From NCBI RefSeq assembly GCF_014529535.1, contig NW_023503941.1, positions 3,160,942-3,224,941 of the forward strand: 64,000 nucleotides of DNA, given 5' to 3'. The notes under the pieces were generated by a model, which had not been told where the DNA came from, ran no database searches, and saw nothing but the letters and a program-made list of their open reading frames with translations. The DNA comes from Bradysia coprophila. Lineage: Eukaryota; Arthropoda; Insecta; Diptera; Sciaridae. Below are positions 20,821 to 31,213 of the stretch, piece by piece (within the stretch, counting starts at the first letter, position 1; each line of letters opens with the position of its first letter). Made by a program: the position numbers and the translations under genes.

Positions 20821-23259
20821 CTACTCTTTCTCATACGGATTCGGAGGCAAAACAATATATTCGTGGAACCCGACCTTCATATAAATAAATTTTTGCTCGA
20901 TTTGGTTGACCGATACCAAAATATTACGATTTGTCGGCTGCACTTTCAATATATGCGCAATATTGTCAATTACTTCGAACTCCTCTATGACCGCATACAC
21001 TTTGCTGTTAGACTCAAAATAAAATCTTACTTTACCAACTATGTCATTAGTCGCCTCGACGAAATAGTCGACTGATCTTTTCGGTAGAGTGTATGATGTG
21101 CTGGTGAAAATGGTGTCGTTCAAATTTATGCGTTTATGGACATACAACTCGATGTTTGAAAGATCAATTTCCTTTAAGCTTTCAATGTTGAACACGCGCA
21201 GCGACGGATCGACAAGCTTTACACTTTTGCCAAGTAAAACTTTTTTGTTAGTTTTTGGTTTCGAACGTGCAGTTTGCTTGATGGATTTTGCCAGGCAATA
21301 CTTCGAAGAAATTTGAAGTAAGACGTCTGTGGTACCATTCACCTTTTTGAGCAAGACACCATTGTTTCTTTCAAAAGGAAATGTTGAATGGCACCAAAGC
21401 GGACCCAACCACCGCACGTCTTGTGCCAAATGTTTCAACAAATGTACATTCATGACCATACTTTCAACACCAAACAATTGTTGATGTTGCTTCACAAACC
21501 GGTGCAACTTAATTTCGGTTTCATCAATTGCTTTGCGTGGGACCTCCGATTTCATTAATATGTAAATTGCAGCCGATAGAATGCGGAAGTGTTGCAAGTA
21601 CACATCAGGCAAGCAACCCTGAAGGCAAACCGGAAGGTAGTACAAAAGCATTGACCGGTACTCGCTTGCTTTGAATTTTGATCGCATGTCCAATGATCGA
21701 GGCTTACGGTTCACCTCACGAATCGGTTTGATCGACAAAATTCTCTTGTTTAAGAGTTCTCGTTTCTTCTTCGTTATGTAGTAACTGGACTGGCTGTTCG
21801 ATGGATCGCAAAAAAAATTGATCAGCTGCTTCTCGGTTCCAATCAGTACACCATGCAAATAGTCAATGCCGATGCTTCTCACAATATTGAAATGTTGTAA
21901 CGCTGCTAAGCACGAAACGTCTGAAAGTTACAAAGTGACTTCTGGTCAGTTGAGAATTCAACGTTAATAGTAGATCGTGCATGTTTATCATGAAGCATCA
22001 TTAAGATACTTCCCTAGACACACACTGCGTTGAGTAGACAACCTACCTTTTATGCCATCCACAGCGTTATTAGTGCACTTCGATGCAGCAATCATTTTCT
22101 GTAACGTGTCCTTCTCATCACGTAGCGCGAACGAATCAGTTCCTTCCGGATAGCGAATCTGCAACACTTTCTTCGACTGAACATTTTCCTGTCCGTATTT
22201 GATTTTACGTTTTTTGTTCTTGGTCTTGCAGCTGATGGAAACTTGCACACCGGGAATGTGACAATAGCTACAAGCGTTGTAGCCTCCGAACTGTTTTGTT
22301 TCCTGAATTTTCGCTTTAGCTGGCAGGTCAACAGCGCAGTGTGTCACTACTGGTTGAAACGTGTAAACTACATTTTCAATGGTCATGACGATTTTTTCTT
22401 GCTCCAAACGTTCCAATTCTCTCACAATTGGGAGGAAATATTCGCGAAAATCAAAGTGACCTTCAGTGGACAACAGACCAGACACAAGTACATTGTGTGG
22501 TAGGAATCGAATTTCCGGTGGTAGATAGTTTTGAATGAATTGAATCGGCCACAACGATACTGAATTCGAATTGAACCTGTTCGCGCCATCAACGTTAACA
22601 CATAATGATAAAATGTTCAGATCGTCATCGTCGTATTTCTGCAACACTTCCTTCAAAATATCACCGTCATGTGCATCGGATATGTTATCGTTGTCCCGGT
22701 TAGATGTGTCGAAATTTTTGATGGCCTCCCAATTGCGGTTGATGGATTGGACAATTTGCTTTTCCAGTGGCATGTACACAAAAAAATTTGTTTCTGTTTT
22801 CTTCAAAATAGTATCGCAACATACAGCTCGTTCCATATTTTCTGAATTTTTTTCAATTATTTTATCACACTTAGAACACCGAATGAAGTAAATCACATCA
22901 ATCATTTCTCTATTTTCACGGAACATTTGTAGGATTTGTTTTTTGTGTGTTGGAAGCCGGTCAAAGCTTTTACGTTGTTCGTTTAGCAATTCCATCAAGT
23001 CTTCGAGACCAACGAGGCTGAGATGTCGCAAGTAGTAAATAATGATTTTGTCAATAAATTGGTCGGTTGCGCTTATTAAGTTTTCTTGCAGCGTTTCAGT
23101 GTCAACATTTAACTTGTGAATGCTCTCTGAAATTAACTTGTTTTATGTGATATCAATGAGTTATGAAGGCTAAGGGAAACAGTTACCGGCTGTCGAATTG
23201 AGTAAATCAGTAATCGATTCATCTGAATCGATCTCAAACGAAACATTAAGTTGATCCAT
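20821..23259 (-). CDS. DDE-type transposase of the 5.75-kb element
   Basis: Three exons on the minus strand, 23259-23187, 23126-22047 and 21920-20821, joined by GT-AG introns in phase 1, give 750 residues. The ATG at 23259 (MDQLNVSFEID) is the first in-frame start giving this splice form. Landmarks: a Cys motif at about 106-128 (RCSKCDKIIEK..CC), NVDGANRF with Asp204, the hydrophobic LWPIQFIQNYLPPEIRF, CAVDLPAKA with Asp291, GGYNACSYCHIPG (Cys310, Cys313), DYLHGVLIG, and MNVHLLKHLAQDVR..GPLWCHSTFPFERNNG with Glu568. Asp204, Asp291 and Glu568 are candidates for the DDE triad. The order and motifs match transposases annotated in many insect genomes near the CACTA/Mirage/Chapaev group. No frameshift or stop is seen, so the protein may be functional. 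Confidence 0.85.
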
Positions 23260-23482
23260 GATGATCCTTAATTTGTTTATTGCTTGAGTTTGTTTACTTG
23301 TTTTGTGCTTTGTGTATTCGGCAAATGTAAGAAAGAAAACTTTTGTATTTAACCGTCGCAGTGACAGTTGACACAGATGATAAAGTAGATCTTTTCTGTA
23401 TCGCTGCTTCTTTTCAACATCGTGAAAAAAGTTGAATTTATAGTGGCGTTTCGTGAAACATCGTAGCCGTTTCACCTGAGTA

Positions 23483-24403
23483 ACTGTTCAGGTGTTGACT
23501 CCGAAGCAAGCTAAAGGCTTGCATTTTAATGCCTTCGATGCCACGAAGGTTTGATGGATTGATGGAATTCACAGGAGTTATGCGCTCAATACATAGCACG
23601 TTGTAGGTGTGGTTCACTGACGAAATACCCGAGCATGAAGTCGGAAAATTGACACTGAACAGAAACCAGGACAATTATTTTGCCGAAGTTGAGCAATCCG
23701 CATTTGATCCAGCCAACATGCCACCCGGTATCGAACCATCGCCAGATAAGTTGCTGCAGGCGAGACTATTCTCCTATCTGGATGCACAGTATTATCGGTA
23801 AGCCTTCGCCCCAAGTTTATTCTTATACAATTTGGGAGACGCGATCGTCCCAGACTGTAAAACTCCACTCCCTTCACTTAGATTGGGCATCAACTTTAAT
23901 CAACTGCCTGTCAACCGACCGGTAAATAAGGTTATTGCCAACAGCTACAGAGATGGCTTCATGGTCTATGAGAACAGCGGTGGTATGCCCAATTACAATC
24001 CCAACTCATTCATGAAAGCATCAGCAATACCACGATACAAAGACAGCGACTATCGACTGAGTATGGGTCCGGTTTTGGTTGACAGATACGAACAGCCGAA
24101 TGATAACTTTTTCCAGGTAGGCAAAGGCGATTTTAGGAAATGTTAGGAGACCATTTCTTTGCAGCAGAGTGCTACATTCGACCATCTCTTCCGTATAATT
24201 TGATTCCCATTGTTTGATTATATTGATTATAGGCTACAAAGTTGTACGAAAGTTTTGCCGAGACGGATAAGGCTCACTTGGCCGAAAATTTGGCGAATGA
24301 CCTTAAAAGTGTGTTACCTTTCATCAGGGAGCGGGCACTGCGAAATTTTAAGGCTGTCAGCCCAGATCTGGAACAGAGAATTCAGAAAATGTTGAACAAG
24401 TAA
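23483..24403 (+). pseudogene. Secreted catalase copy B, 3' part
   Basis: Continues the interrupted copy B: the end of exon 2 (23483-23548, exactly the 66 bases missing from the 5' part), exon 3 (23607-23797, with haem motif RLFSYLDAQ), exon 4 (23882-24116) and exon 5 (24233-24403). Splice sites and frame are intact. Intron 3 matches copy C, whereas exon 4, intron 4, exon 5 and the 3' flank to about 24713 match copy A almost base for base. This fragment has no promoter of its own that I can see. A polyadenylation signal lies at 24458. Confidence 0.85.
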
Positions 24404-25257
24404 CTTTATCGTACTGATGCAGTTGGACCATAAGCTTCAAATTAGAATTGCGCCAAAAATAAATAAATTCTTTTTACGCGGCTGTCTTTTCAGTTCTTTT
24501 TTTAAAATTCATTTTCACCTTCATTTTGACATCAATAGAGCATGCCACGCAGTACTGATTTATACTGTAAACTACAAAAGCGCCATATTCAGCTATGGGA
24601 AAACTGCTGACAAGTGGAGAAACCGTCACCAAAAAACATGCACCATTTGGATTTTATGCGATGTGTAATAACGAAAGGCGTTGAATGTAGAATGTTGTTG
24701 CTCTTTTGTATTAGTTTGTAATTAAGACTACGGTCGTCGGGGACTTAGAAACAATGAATTCTCTTTATTTTTTATATTCGTTGCACATACATGCACTTTA
24801 ATCTATAATGGAGAGAACGGTGCACTCATTCTCTTATTTTAATTACGTTAGTTTAAGGAGGCATCACAGTCGTTCGTTATCCAGCCGTTTGCATGACAGT
24901 TGGAATTAGAACAAAGAAAAATTCATCTAAAGAATAGAAACGTCACGGAGATTAACAGAGGCAAAACGGACGATTGCGAATTCAGACCTACAAGGTCGAA
25001 TCGCAGAGTGTCCGTTTTAAAAACAGTTCATACGTTTTGTTGACACTTCGAATAAAGGATGCTTCAAAATAACAATTTTCAAAGCCTGTTGGTTACAGGG
25101 CGCATATGGGGTTCTATCACAAATTGATCCATTGATTTACATAGAAATGTGAAAGTGTCAGATGTCCTATTGTTCAAAAGTCAAAGAACAAAAGAAAAAT
25201 TTTGCATCTGTCACGTTTACACTGCTATGCAAATTGACAATAATAGCACTTTTCCAA
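24404..25257. other. Catalase B 3' flank and gene-free stretch
   Basis: Up to about 24713 it copies the A 3' flank, including the empty site of the 13412-13797 element. After that, no gene or clear repeat is visible. Confidence 0.5.
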
Positions 25258-25567
25258 ACTCATGCTAAGAGGTTTTTTTTAGCGAACGAGAGGTTTCCAG
25301 CACGAGCAGGAAACGAGTTCTGGAATCGAGTTCGCTAAACAAGCCTCTTAAGAACAGTCTTAAGTATAGTTTCCACTTAAAAAGAGCGCTCCGTTTAGCC
25401 TCCGTCTACATGACAGTTGTAAAATAGAACAAAGGAACTGTCACGTAAATAAATTCAATTTCCACTCCGTTTGCGTGACAGTTCTTTTGTTCTATTTTAC
25501 AACTGTCATGTAGACGGAGGCTAAACGGAGTGCTCTTTTTAAGTGGAAACTATACTTTAGCATGAGT
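25258..25567. mobile_element. Outer MITE with a second MITE nested inside
   Basis: The inner element 25363-25556 has about 85-bp arms starting AGTATAGTTTCCACTT and TTA on both sides (25360-25362, 25557-25559), as in PIF/Harbinger elements. Removing it with one TTA restores ..CTTAGCATGAG, which pairs with CTCATGCTAAG at 25259. This reveals an older host fold-back whose arms also share AGCGAAC and AAGCCTCTT-type motifs. Confidence 0.75.
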
Positions 25568-26051
25568 TAGGAACAACGTTTTGTTTATAGTGTGTCGGAA
25601 ATGAGCGACGAAGATAAACAAAATTGTGTTTTCTTCGGGCGAATAAACTGAAGAACAAATTTGCATGAAAAAGTGTACTATTTTTGCAATTTAATTCTTT
25701 AAGAGGACCATGAGCTTAATCGATTGATGGTTGTTCAATGGCGGGGAGTGGGAGTGAGTGGAAGGCGTGAGAGATATTCATAAATGATTATTGCAGATCG
25801 GAAACGTGGAAAAATCACTTTTCCAGAACAATTTTGCTTCAGGAAATCCCAAATATCAGGGAATGAAGGCTGAAATTTTGCGCACCTCGACAGCTTCACA
25901 AAATACAATAAAGCATGTGACGCAGTACTAGTTTGTACTGAAAACTACAAAAGCGCCATATTCAGCTATGGAAAAATAAGTCAACAAAAGCATGCCTTAG
26001 AGATTTGTTCTAAATAACTGTAATCCCGAACTGTGACAACACGAACGCCGA
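25568..26051. other. Gene-free stretch with catalase-flank relic
   Basis: Around 25925-25980 a segment (ACTACAAAAGCGCCATATTCAGC) repeats the catalase A/B 3' flank (13295, 24570), marking an extra partial duplication. No gene is visible. Confidence 0.45.
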
Positions 26052-26165
26052 CAATTTCATCCACAGAGACGAACATAACCTAAACAAAATTCTTTGTAAA
26101 TTTTTCGTTAAAATTTTCGTCAACCTAAAAGTTGAGGTTTAAGCTACCTTCTGTGGATGAAATTT
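26052..26165. repeat. Inverted-repeat element with AATTTCATCCACAGA ends
   Basis: AATTTCATCCACAGAGAC at the left and TCTGTGGATGAAATT at the right. The right half recurs in reverse orientation at about 33693-33775 behind catalase C. Confidence 0.55.
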
Positions 26166-26315
26166 GACATTTTGAAATGACCTTGCAACAAACCTATTGG
26201 CGATTTGCAACGAATGGTGTCACCTACATTATGTGGAAATTGCGAATTAGGAGTAGAGAGGACAAAATGGCATTTCAAGCTAGACTACCACAGCGCATTG
26301 TGTATTCGGTTCTTC

Positions 26316-28226
26316 TCATTTCTTTCGGCAAATTGCCAGGCCGGAAAGTGTCGCACAAAATGTCCTCTTCACTTGCTCGACTTGTAATTCGATTTTTTTC
26401 CAAATTATCTCGCAAATAAATACAATTCCACTGCCAGCCCATCCACACCAAACCACAATAGGTACTGGGAATTCATCATTTTCTGAGCCGTCACTATTTT
26501 CGGATTGACGTTCAAGGGTATTTTTCAACAGATATTCCACCTGTACTTGGTCTCTGTCTTCAAACCACTTTTGCATCAATCCAGCGCTCTGCAAACGGAG
26601 AATCAAATTGTTAATTGGACCAATGAGATGATGATCGCCGGTAATATGGAATGTTACAAAAACTGTGTCCAGAGTCGTTTCGGTTATCAGTTTATATGCT
26701 TTCAAGTTTAGTCGTTTTTGTGCCTCCAAATACCATTGGGCCTCATCATGAAACATTGAAAATGCGGCAGATATGTTGAATTTGTCGAGTTGGTCAATAA
26801 TTTCGTCAGCGTATGTCGCACGCACTTTGGTCTCCCAACCACCATGTTGAGAAAGATCCTGCAATGTTGCAGCTGTTTGACGTGTCCAATAGTACTTCTG
26901 AGCCAAAATAGGAATGGGCGATTGGAATAAGTCCTCAATGGTCTTGATCTGACGTTCGTACATTGGCAAAGTGAGATAACTTTGAAAGGCTGACACAATT
27001 CCGTTCATCATAATTAATCCCGCGAATGTAAGCGGAACGATGACACAGATGTCAGCACGACAAAGCCGTCCATATCGAATGACGTCGTTGTCATTCAACA
27101 ACAGATTGATGACGTCGACAACACGTTGCACAAGTAAAATTTTCTTCGTTTGAAAATAGCCAGAGACGGTTAAAAGCAGAGTCGATGCAGCGACTACGGT
27201 AAAGGTGTAAGCAAGAAGAAGTGTCCACGTCGTATTTTGTAAGTACTCCATAAACCCTGAATACGGCCGTGCATGTGGAACCAACAATACCAACTTAACC
27301 ATTCGATACGGATAGATTTTTATGTTTGTTACGGCTATGTCATTCGGGTTAACATAATCAGGTGGAGGAGTTCCTCTAATTCCAGAGAAATTTGCGGCCA
27401 GGGCATCTTCTTCTGAAAGCACCATAAAATTGCCCTCGCTACTTACATAGACTGAGTACGATGCATTAAGGAAGTCAACCACAGCCGAATAAAATGGCAT
27501 TGAATAATCGTCCTGATATAAGTCAGTTGTTGCCTCAAATTTAATCGGAATCGTTTGATAATTTCGTATTCGTTCGGGAAAATAGTTTTGAATCGACTCG
27601 CTTCCCGTTAGATTGATCAATGCAAAATCGTACGGATAGTATGGTGAAAGCAATTCGTAACGGAAAACATTGAACACTGGCTCCGACGTAGGATTCGATC
27701 GATTCGATACAATATTCGAATAAACAGCGCCAAAAATGGAATCAATTCTTACTGTCATCGAAATACACCACAGAAATAAATCATTTATCACGTCCATTGA
27801 GGTCACATTCTGCACGAAAAACACTCCGATTTTCACGGTTAGCTTAACTTCACGAATCGCCTTTACCTGAGCCATCAGTCGCGTGTGAACGTCAAATTTC
27901 AAGCTTTCTGCGACCACAATTAGAAATAAGTTGTTGCCGGTGTTTGCTGACTTCAATATTTCCTTTCCGGTATCGTCGTCTTCGTTGTTGCTATTGAGGT
28001 CTGTACTGTAAACCGTTTGCGGTGCAAAATTTCCATCAAAATTTTCTTCTGCTCGAAAGCATCGACTGGCATCAGTTGATGAGTCCAGCAGAAAAAGGTT
28101 ATGGTCGAAATCGAAGACGACATTCAGCCGGCTGATCAGAGACAGTACTTCATGATACTGTTCTTGATGGCACCGAACCATTACCGGAAGTAAGGCTAGA
28201 ATGATTTGGAAACTCACGCTTTGCAT
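26316..28226 (-). CDS. Divergent insect ionotropic receptor
   Basis: Single-exon frame of 636 residues with a signal peptide (SFQIILALLPVMVRC). It has the architecture of variant ionotropic glutamate-type receptors used in insect chemosensation. An extracellular N-terminal region comes first, then a split ligand-binding domain. Next is TM1 near residues 335-357 (TTWTLLLAYTFTVVAAS), then a pore/TM2 region near 395-420 (DICVIVPLTFAGLIMMNG) followed by SAFQSYLTLPMYERQIKT. S2 (about 425-585) comes after, and TM3 near 589-610 (VVWCGWAGSGIVFICEIIW), with a short basic tail. The canonical glutamate-binding Arg-Thr-Asp set is not evident, as in most divergent receptors; the ligand is unknown. It sits between catalases B and C on the opposite strand, intact, with the start at the first ATG. 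Confidence 0.8.
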   Translation of the reverse strand: MQSVSFQIILALLPVMVRCHQEQYHEVLSLISRLNVVFDFDHNLFLLDSSTDASRCFRAEENFDGNFAPQTVYSTDLNSNNEDDDTGKEILKSANTGNNLFLIVVAESLKFDVHTRLMAQVKAIREVKLTVKIGVFFVQNVTSMDVINDLFLWCISMTVRIDSIFGAVYSNIVSNRSNPTSEPVFNVFRYELLSPYYPYDFALINLTGSESIQNYFPERIRNYQTIPIKFEATTDLYQDDYSMPFYSAVVDFLNASYSVYVSSEGNFMVLSEEDALAANFSGIRGTPPPDYVNPNDIAVTNIKIYPYRMVKLVLLVPHARPYSGFMEYLQNTTWTLLLAYTFTVVAASTLLLTVSGYFQTKKILLVQRVVDVINLLLNDNDVIRYGRLCRADICVIVPLTFAGLIMMNGIVSAFQSYLTLPMYERQIKTIEDLFQSPIPILAQKYYWTRQTAATLQDLSQHGGWETKVRATYADEIIDQLDKFNISAAFSMFHDEAQWYLEAQKRLNLKAYKLITETTLDTVFVTFHITGDHHLIGPINNLILRLQSAGLMQKWFEDRDQVQVEYLLKNTLERQSENSDGSENDEFPVPIVVWCGWAGSGIVFICEIIWKKIELQVEQVKRTFCATLSGLAICRKK

Positions 28227-28944
28227 TCTATTAAACTCAAAACTGTCTATCGAATGGCGTTCAATTCAATTGTTGAGTCGGTGCTCTGAAGGCAGTTGAG
28301 GGCAATTGGGGGCAATAAAAAATGTGCAATTCATTGATTGCAACACAATGACATTGTAAGTAGATAGAATGGCAGAAAGCAGCAATGAACAATGTAATAT
28401 GTTACAGCACATAACTACATAACTGATGAGTGCGTGACACCAACATTCCCCCAAGGATTACACTCACGCTCACATTCAAATTAACGCTTTAGTGACCCAC
28501 TTTACTGACGCAGTGTTGATTTGTATTAATTTTTGCTCGAATATCTGCACGAAATTTTTGTTTCATAAGCGGACCAGTATGTAAAATGCCATTGTCGATG
28601 TGAGCCCGTTCTCAATTAATTTTTTTATTATTCTTTATGAAGCATATAAAGACAACAGAAATGCATGGAACCCAACTAGCAGGCGAATAGAGTCTTTATA
28701 ACGTTGGACACCATGTCAATTTGTTAGGTTGCAAGACATATGTCAAAACTCAATAATAACCAATGCAGTTCGAACAACATTATCCCTGAAGATAATGCAA
28801 ACGCTCAGCCGGAACCCAACGTTAGCAAGCCGAACGTCACTGATGCAACATAATAAATCGTTTATGTTCACCCGAAAGTTGGGTTCCGTAAAGCTTGCGA
28901 TCCGCTGAGCGTTTGCATTATCTTCAGTGTTTATAAATACTTGG
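28227..28944. other. Receptor upstream region with a small fold-back at 28786-28928
   Basis: No gene. Arms CTGAAGATAATGCAAACGCT (28790) and its reverse complement (about 28908-28928), plus GGAACCCAAC / GTTGGGTTCC, form an imperfect hairpin of miniature-transposon type. Confidence 0.5.
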
Positions 28945-30440
28945 CTTTTTTGAAGCAATTGACCAGAGAATGCAGATGATCTAATAGCTCAACGTAGATC
29001 CCAGTCTACATGTTGCAATGTCAATGTCATTGATTGCACATTACAATTTCAGGAATGGAAAATCGTTTGAGTCACACCCATCACACCATCATTCATTAAC
29101 CTAAATTATCTTTTAAGCATTAATTATTCATCGCGTTGCAAATGCTGGTGCACGTCCACTTCAAATGACCGTTAAAATTGGTTTTCTTTGTAATTTTAAT
29201 TTTGAATTTTCAATTGAAATTGTCTTTTCTATCTTACCTTCACTAATTCAATCAGTCCAATTTTTAATGCTTGAAGGAATTAAATTTTTAGCCGAGATTA
29301 AAAAACTAATCCTTGAAGAATCCCCTCGGACCTAAACATTCTAATCCCATATTTGTATCCTTGCAAGGTATAAACTAGGTTTAAGGCCAGGTTAAGGCAC
29401 TTTACATGACAATGCAAACATTTTCACCTGGCCTAAAGGTTATAACGAACATGGTTCCTGCAACAATGGTTAATAACTAGTAGCACAATATGTCAGACAA
29501 AGTAAACATTCGAATGTCTTATCAACAGACGCGCACACAATTACACCGTTTTTAGCAAGCGAATGAAATTTTTATTGGCGATAACAATGCGTGAGAATTG
29601 CATTGAAAACCTACGCACCTATTCATGGATTCACGTTCCGCAATCAATATTCGCATAATTTTACTGGGCTCGTCTGTCGTACATAGTATGATTAGAGTTG
29701 TCGTCAACAATGCAATAAAAAGTTGAAAGGTGGAGCTTATGCGTGAACACTTGTTGATCCAAAGACGATGTTACAAAACAAGAAATTCCATTACAACCCT
29801 AGACTGGTAAAATATGAAAATCCATTACAACACCGCGGAATAACTTCCGTAATTGCTTGTAGATTGGCTTGTCCGAATACTTCACTCGCCTTCCGCTCGA
29901 TCCACACCATCCACACTTAACTACTGTCATTGTTTGTGACTGTGAAAAAGTGCTTACCGGACGCTAGCATGTAAAATGCAATTCGTACCAGCAGGAAAAT
30001 TCGCTAACTCACTCTTAGAATTATATGCCTCGCCTTCGGCTCTGGATACAAACTTCCCCTTTGTTAATCGGACAAAGCCATTTTTCAAACGTCTTGTTAT
30101 GTGAAGCGAGTGGAACATCGTGTGACAGCATTTACCCATCTAGTAGATGGCATCTACCCACATTTGCTCTGTATTTTATCATTTTATGCATACTTACCCT
30201 TCTTGGACCAGATTGTTCTCAACTTGTCGCATTTACCCATATTTACTCGGGGCATTTATATTACCGAACTACACCGATAACCTGTGACACAATACCCTCT
30301 TTACGCAGCTGTAGTATTTCTGAGCATTCGCACGAGTCTACTGTAGAATTGATGAGTCAATTCGAAATTTTTGCTTTGCTAAAAAATGAAGTTTGATAAC
30401 AAACCTGCCATTAAAATGTGGATATGAGCGGATATAAAAG
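28945..30440 (+). repeat. Catalase C upstream duplication block
   Basis: Collinear with about 14545-15885 upstream of copy B (shared ATCCCAGTCTACATGTTGC, CAAAGTAAACATTCGAATG, TTCACGTTCCGCAATCAATA and the TATA block) and in part with 10140-10777 upstream of copy A. The duplication unit therefore included the promoter. Confidence 0.7.
30433..30440 (+). promoter_or_regulatory. TATA box, catalase C (putative)
   Basis: TATAAAAG in GAGCGGATATAAAAGTGAAG as in copy B; 781 bases before the ATG, with a possible donor AAG|GTACCA at about 30492 and acceptor AATAAG at 31199 that would make a 5'UTR intron. Confidence 0.5.
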
Positions 30441-30554
30441 TGAAGTACGTTTGGTTCTTTGCAGTAAATACAGTCAATTCAACGACAAAAAGGTACCACG
30501 TCTTGTCACTACGATCGGACGCTTAGATCATAGTTTGTAATCTGTGCGGGGAGT

Positions 30555-30728
30555 CAACACACTCCAAGAACAGTCAATAGAGCACACTATCATTAACTGT
30601 CATAACTGCCTCTAATTTTGTATGGAACATCCGGCTTATATCAACATAAAACACTGAATTTTGTACTGCTGCGTCGTGGAGACCCCTTATTAAAATTCTG
30701 TTCTTTTGCCTGTTCTTGGAGTGCGTTG
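30555..30728. mobile_element. MITE in the 5' leader region of catalase C
   Basis: Same element and position as 16000-16180 (ends CAACACACTCCAAGAACAG / reverse complement); the left target copy has decayed. Confidence 0.65.
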
Positions 30729-31213
30729 AGTGAGTGGATCTATTCTAACAGTAGTAGCGATCACACTTGACCCAAACTGAATAGAAAATGGTCTACGATC
30801 ATTGAAGCGGTGTCCGCTCCATAGGTGCTTACTTCACATGTGTACTGCGGTGCATGAAAGTAGGGTAGTTTACACTACGAGTGGTTATTTACGCACTTTA
30901 CTCTTTTAGTGAGACAAAGGCTTCCAGGACCATACGAATTGCCAAATTTCGTCCATTGAGACATAACCTCCCCAATATGGTATTTGTATGAAAAATCACG
31001 TAGGTTATGTTGCTATGGATGAAATTGTACCGTTCGTTTAGTCTGATTTTGGATCTACAGTTATTTGCTTGAACAAACCTATGGTGTATTGATTTGCAAG
31101 CACCTCCTCCCACTGCATGCGAAATATATAGACCGAGATACGAGTTCCTTTGCTATCGCATCCGACTCATGCACCGTACACATACTCATACGAATAAGAG
31201 TGGAACTTCTAAA

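Larger units (their letters stand above)
17735..23480. mobile_element. 5.75-kb DNA transposon with transposase and BEN-like genes
   Basis: Boundaries come from comparison with catalases A and C, which read ..GACGCTAACNGTTCA.. without interruption. Here the element starts CTCAGGTAC and ends ..ACCTGAG, giving 7-bp perfect inverted ends and a TA duplication (17733-17734, 23481-23482). It holds two convergent spliced genes: a coiled-coil/BEN-like protein (18133-19295, plus) and a transposase (20821-23259, minus). Both are intact, so it may be an autonomous, recently active copy. The transposase resembles the CACTA/Mirage/Chapaev group in my judgement; the TA duplication differs from the 3-bp duplication usual for CACTA. 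A tRNA-derived SINE is nested at 20320-20476. Confidence 0.85.

Noticed and set aside
23170-23475. Longer N-terminus for the transposase starting near 23475.
   Set aside because: It would begin at GTG within the inverted terminus; the ATG at 23259 gives a normal start and the frame splices correctly.
17735-23491. The transposon might be removed as an intron, because its left end supplies the donor-like CTCAG|GTACAT.
   Set aside because: Joining to the nearby acceptors (TGAG|TAACTG or TTCAG|GTGTTG) shifts the frame or creates a stop at once, so no simple splice preserves the catalase.
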